Source: Sphingobium baderi (GTDB taxonomy: Bacteria; Pseudomonadota; Alphaproteobacteria; Sphingomonadales; Sphingomonadaceae). From it: a stretch of 64,000 bases of DNA. Within the stretch, counting starts at the first letter, position 1. Each line of letters opens with the position of its first letter. The stretch covers positions 2,436,501 through 2,500,500 of the forward strand of contig NZ_CP013264.1 of the NCBI RefSeq assembly GCF_001456115.1, in the 5' to 3' direction. A model generated the notes under the pieces. The model was not told the DNA's origin. It made no database searches and saw nothing but the letters and a program-made list of their open reading frames with translations. Both the position numbers and the translations under genes were made by a program. Below are positions 61,820 to 64,000 of the stretch, one piece after another.

Positions 61820-62434
61820 GTGACGACGCTCTATCGGTGCCGGACGGCGCTCAGCGAGGTGCGCGACCAGTTCAGAGCGATAACGCCGGATCGCGCAAGC
61901 TGGTCGGCCGAAGTCTGGCCAGAGCGCGTGGGTCTCGTTGTGTACCGCAAAGGCAGCAAGCGCATAGCGGAGCCGATGCGCTGGGGCATCCCGAGCACGA
62001 TCCTGAATGGCGGCCGCAATCGGCGCGCGGTTTCGACGAGCATCAGGTTCAACCGGGTGAAGGTCGAGAAACTGGCGCGGTTCGACAATCCCTGGCGTTG
62101 CCTGATCGTCATGGATTCCTTCGCATACCCCTCAGGACCGCCGGGCGCCCGCACCCGGACATGGTTCGGGCTGGACAGCCGGCCAGTCTTCGCCTGGACT
62201 GGAGTCTGGGCGCATATCGGGGAAGAGAAGAGATATTGCGGCCTGTTGGCCGAGGCGAACCTGGTCGTTGCCGGACCATCCATGCCGGTTATACTCGACC
62301 CTGATGACTATAAACTTTGGCTGGGCGGCCGGTTCGATCGCGCAACGCCGCTTGCGAACCGGCCTTATTCAGAGGAACGGATGTATACGGAGGCGCTGGG
62401 GGAACCCTGGAACGCCGTCGTCGAAGAAGCATGA
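61820..62434 (+). CDS. Degenerate SRAP (YedK/HMCES-like) protein
   Basis: About 204 residues from GTG 61820, which follows GGAGAGGAT. The overall SRAP outline is present: LYRCRTALSEVRDQF, EPMRWGIPS, CLIVMDSFAYPSGPPG, RPVFAWTGVWAH, and SMPVILDPDDYKLWL. The catalytic residues are not: active SRAP begins Met-Cys, here Met-Thr-Thr. The Glu expected in the FYEW-like box reads SFAYPS, and the His before MPVIL is replaced by VVAGPS. So it probably cannot cross-link to abasic DNA, and may bind DNA only. Confidence 0.75.
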   Translation: MTTLYRCRTALSEVRDQFRAITPDRASWSAEVWPERVGLVVYRKGSKRIAEPMRWGIPSTILNGGRNRRAVSTSIRFNRVKVEKLARFDNPWRCLIVMDSFAYPSGPPGARTRTWFGLDSRPVFAWTGVWAHIGEEKRYCGLLAEANLVVAGPSMPVILDPDDYKLWLGGRFDRATPLANRPYSEERMYTEALGEPWNAVVEEA

Positions 62435-62449
62435 CGACGACTTCCGAGA

Positions 62450-62890
62450 TCATACCGTTCGCGTGACCTGACCTGCTTTGCGGGCGTGGACGGCGGCGAT
62501 GAACTTGTCGCGCACCTCGTTGAAAATACCGGCGGGAAGCAAGCCATAGGCGGCGCTGGCCGGGTCGCCCGGCCGCGTGAAACGAATATCGGGACCGGGC
62601 CAGAGGAAGCGATTGGCGTCGGTGACGACGATCCAGGAACGCGCATCATCGAGGCCAAGACGGCGTTTGGTTGCATGAGGCAATTCGACGGCAAGCCGAT
62701 CATCGCGCGGTGGCGTGTGCGTGATGGGCAAGACAGTAACCAGCGGGCTGCCGTCTTCGTCGTTTTGCGTCACGAGAATGACCGCACAGGGCCGATCCTT
62801 GCTGGCTTCTTCCTGACCGCGTGTAGCCTCCTCACGCCATAGGAATGCGTAGCGGATCACCAGACCCGCCACGGGTGTCGGGAGCGGCAC
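62450..62890 (-). CDS. PemK/MazF-type toxin
   Basis: A 146-residue protein with the MazF-like fold: GLVIRYAFLWREEATRGQEE, RPCAVILVTQNDEDGSPLVT, VLPITHTPPRDDRLAVELP, and SWIVVTDANRFLWPGPDIRF. The family are RNA endonucleases. Located 2 nt after its antitoxin gene. Confidence 0.87.
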   Translation of the reverse strand: MPLPTPVAGLVIRYAFLWREEATRGQEEASKDRPCAVILVTQNDEDGSPLVTVLPITHTPPRDDRLAVELPHATKRRLGLDDARSWIVVTDANRFLWPGPDIRFTRPGDPASAAYGLLPAGIFNEVRDKFIAAVHARKAGQVTRTV

Positions 62891-62892
62891 GG

Positions 62893-63153
62893 TCAGTTGC
62901 GTTCGTCGTCGAAGGCGGCGGCATCGATCGGCGCCTCAGTCGCAGCGATGGCGGCGATATCAGCCTCGCTGAAATCGTCTAATCCCATCACGCGCCGCTC
63001 GCGTCGCTTCAAGCGCCGATATTCTTCGGCCGACATCAGCACGAGACTGTCGCGACCATGATTGGTGATGGTAACAGGTTCGCGGAGCGCGGCTTCGCGA
63101 AAACGCCCGAAGCCTTTCTGAAACTCGGCCGATGTCACACTGAGATTGGGCAT
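62893..63153 (-). CDS. Phd/YefM-type antitoxin
   Basis: An 86-residue antitoxin: MPNLSVTSAEFQKGFGRFRE, EPVTITNHGRDSLVLMSAEE, and an acidic C-terminal tail (DFSEADIAAIAATEAPIDAA) expected to block the PemK/MazF-like toxin. The mixed pairing of a Phd antitoxin with a PemK toxin is known elsewhere. Confidence 0.9.
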   Translation of the reverse strand: MPNLSVTSAEFQKGFGRFREAALREPVTITNHGRDSLVLMSAEEYRRLKRRERRVMGLDDFSEADIAAIAATEAPIDAAAFDDERN

Positions 63154-63229
63154 GGTAACCTCCTAATTCCATGTAATGCGGATTATCCGGATTTTCAACT
63201 TCCCTCAGTGCCGTAATTCCGGCGCTGCA

Positions 63230-63539
63230 TCAGCGATATTCGTCGGGAAGGTCTTCCTCGGTGCCCTGCCAGACAATTTCCTCGCCTTCGTAGATGCACG
63301 AGCACGCCGCGCCGGGGGCTTTCGGCCGGCGCCCTCAGCACCCGGTCGCAGGCGCCGGCCGGCCGGTTCACGCGGCGGCGCGACACGCCGAGCCGGAAAT
63401 ACTCATAGGCGCGCTCCTCCCATTCGCGAGGAAACGTCCAGTGTCGATACCGGCAGATGCGGATCGTTACAGCCGGTTCATCTTCGAGCGGCGGCCCGCC
63501 ATTGTGCCCACCGCCCGATGCCCCGCGTGGGGAAGACAT
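63230..63539 (-). pseudogene. Small gene with an apparent frameshift in a C5 run
   Basis: The first part reads MSSPRGASGGGHNGGPPLED, then RHWTFPREWEERAYEYFRLG and ACDRVL in a typical small-element-protein style. In the same frame it then degenerates into Arg-rich sequence. Skipping one C in the CCCCC run of the coding strand gives PGAACSCIYEGEEIVWQGTE and ends EEDLPDEYR, which looks genuine. So one extra base, real or a sequencing error, splits the gene. Without the shift the frame stays open to 63195. Confidence 0.55.
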
Positions 63540-63542
63540 AGG

Positions 63543-63908
63543 TCAGCCCTCCCGTTCGAACCGGGCAATGATGCTCGCGGCCGCGCGGATGCTGCCGGCC
63601 TCGTTGGCGATATCGAGCCACACCGAGATCGGCGCTGTCGTCTCGAACAGGATGTCCCGTTCGATCCCAAGGCCGAGCCCGACGTCGAGACATTGCAGCT
63701 CGATCAGGCTGAACGGCCCATATTCCGGGCAACCGACTTCAAGATCACCGATTCCGAACAGGGTCTGACCATCCTCGTGCAGGAAAGCCGGCAGCCAGAC
63801 GCCGGGACCAAGCGGGTTGAAGAATTTGGCGACCGGCACATGATCGCCCTGCGGATCGTCTGCATTGGCGATGAGCTGCGCGCGCAGCTCGGAGGTCAGG
63901 AGGGTCAT
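63543..63908 (-). CDS. DUF2958 family protein
   Basis: A 121-residue protein matching DUF2958: HVPVAKFFNPLGPGVWLPAF, EDGQTLFGIGDLEVGCPEYG, and FSLIELQCLDVGLGLGIERD. Found in many plasmids and conjugative elements, function unknown. ATG overlaps the stop of the next gene upstream (ATGA). Confidence 0.9.
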   Translation of the reverse strand: MTLLTSELRAQLIANADDPQGDHVPVAKFFNPLGPGVWLPAFLHEDGQTLFGIGDLEVGCPEYGPFSLIELQCLDVGLGLGIERDILFETTAPISVWLDIANEAGSIRAAASIIARFEREG

Positions 63909-64000
63909 GCCGCCCTCCGTTCGTCCAGATCGCCCGTTTCGGCGGCGTCGCGGAAAGCCAGAAGATAATCGGCGGCCCTGGACGCGGCGCTGGCGGCCCG
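63905..64000 (-). CDS. C-terminus of an unidentified gene cut by the window edge
   Basis: The last 31 codons are visible, ending ASRAADYLLAFRDAAETGDL then DERRAA. They overlap the DUF2958 start by 4 nt, so the two are co-translated. Too little remains to name the family. Confidence 0.6.
   Translation of the reverse strand, partial: RAASAASRAADYLLAFRDAAETGDLDERRAA

Overview
The window looks like part of a sphingomonad (Alphaproteobacteria, Sphingomonadales) genome. It is GC-rich, genes overlap by 1-4 nt in long minus-strand operons, and the gene families fit: a FecI/FecR/TonB circuit, a P-type trb/tra conjugation set, and DUF2274, DUF2840, DUF736 and DUF2285 proteins. Most of it (about 9.4 to 64 kb) reads as the backbone of an integrative and conjugative element of the Tn4371-like type, or a closely related plasmid. 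No integrase, transposase, att site, tRNA, rRNA or CRISPR array is visible, so neither end of the element can be placed.

Region 1 (1-8.3 kb) is an envelope module. On the minus strand lie a two-partner-secretion outer-membrane transporter (TpsB), an unusual secreted DUF2341/LamG domain fused to an ExbB-type proton channel, and ExbD (cut by the window edge). An AraC regulator separates these from a plus-strand operon of TonB, an STN domain fused to a TonB-like C-terminus, an ECF sigma factor and a FecR anti-sigma protein. No TonB-dependent receptor barrel and no secreted TpsA partner is visible. A LysR regulator with a structured leader and a small anchored protein follow.

Region 2 (9.7-23.4 kb) holds a Fic protein and the mating-pair-formation operon trbB-C-D-E-J-K-L-F-G-I plus DUF2274. 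Upstream are a ribbon-helix-helix protein and the coupling protein TraG. The traG-copG and trb operons share a promoter-proximal sequence block.

Region 3 (23.9-37.8 kb) is cargo between traG and the relaxase. It contains a heavy-metal efflux operon (His-rich protein, CzcC/B/A-like RND pump, HupE/UreJ, membrane anchor, YqaA, MFS exporter with a His-rich tail) and a divergent chromate-resistance operon (rhodanese-ChrB, ChrA, a DUF1259 protein).

Region 4 (38.2-46.5 kb) is the transfer and maintenance core: relaxase, lytic transglycosylase, DUF736, TraF peptidase, DUF2840, ribbon-helix-helix protein, ParA, an iteron-like repeat array, RepA, an AlpA-like regulator, DUF2285 proteins (one split by a frameshift) and an XRE regulator.

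Region 5 (46.5-64 kb) is the accessory core: SSB, HigBA, DUF2493, a toprim protein, a DarB/strawberry-notch-like methylase-helicase, VapBC, DUF7007, a large ParB, a degenerate SRAP protein, PemK/Phd and DUF2958. Three of its genes carry the same leader motif, and a strong double inverted repeat sits between the DUF2493 and toprim genes.
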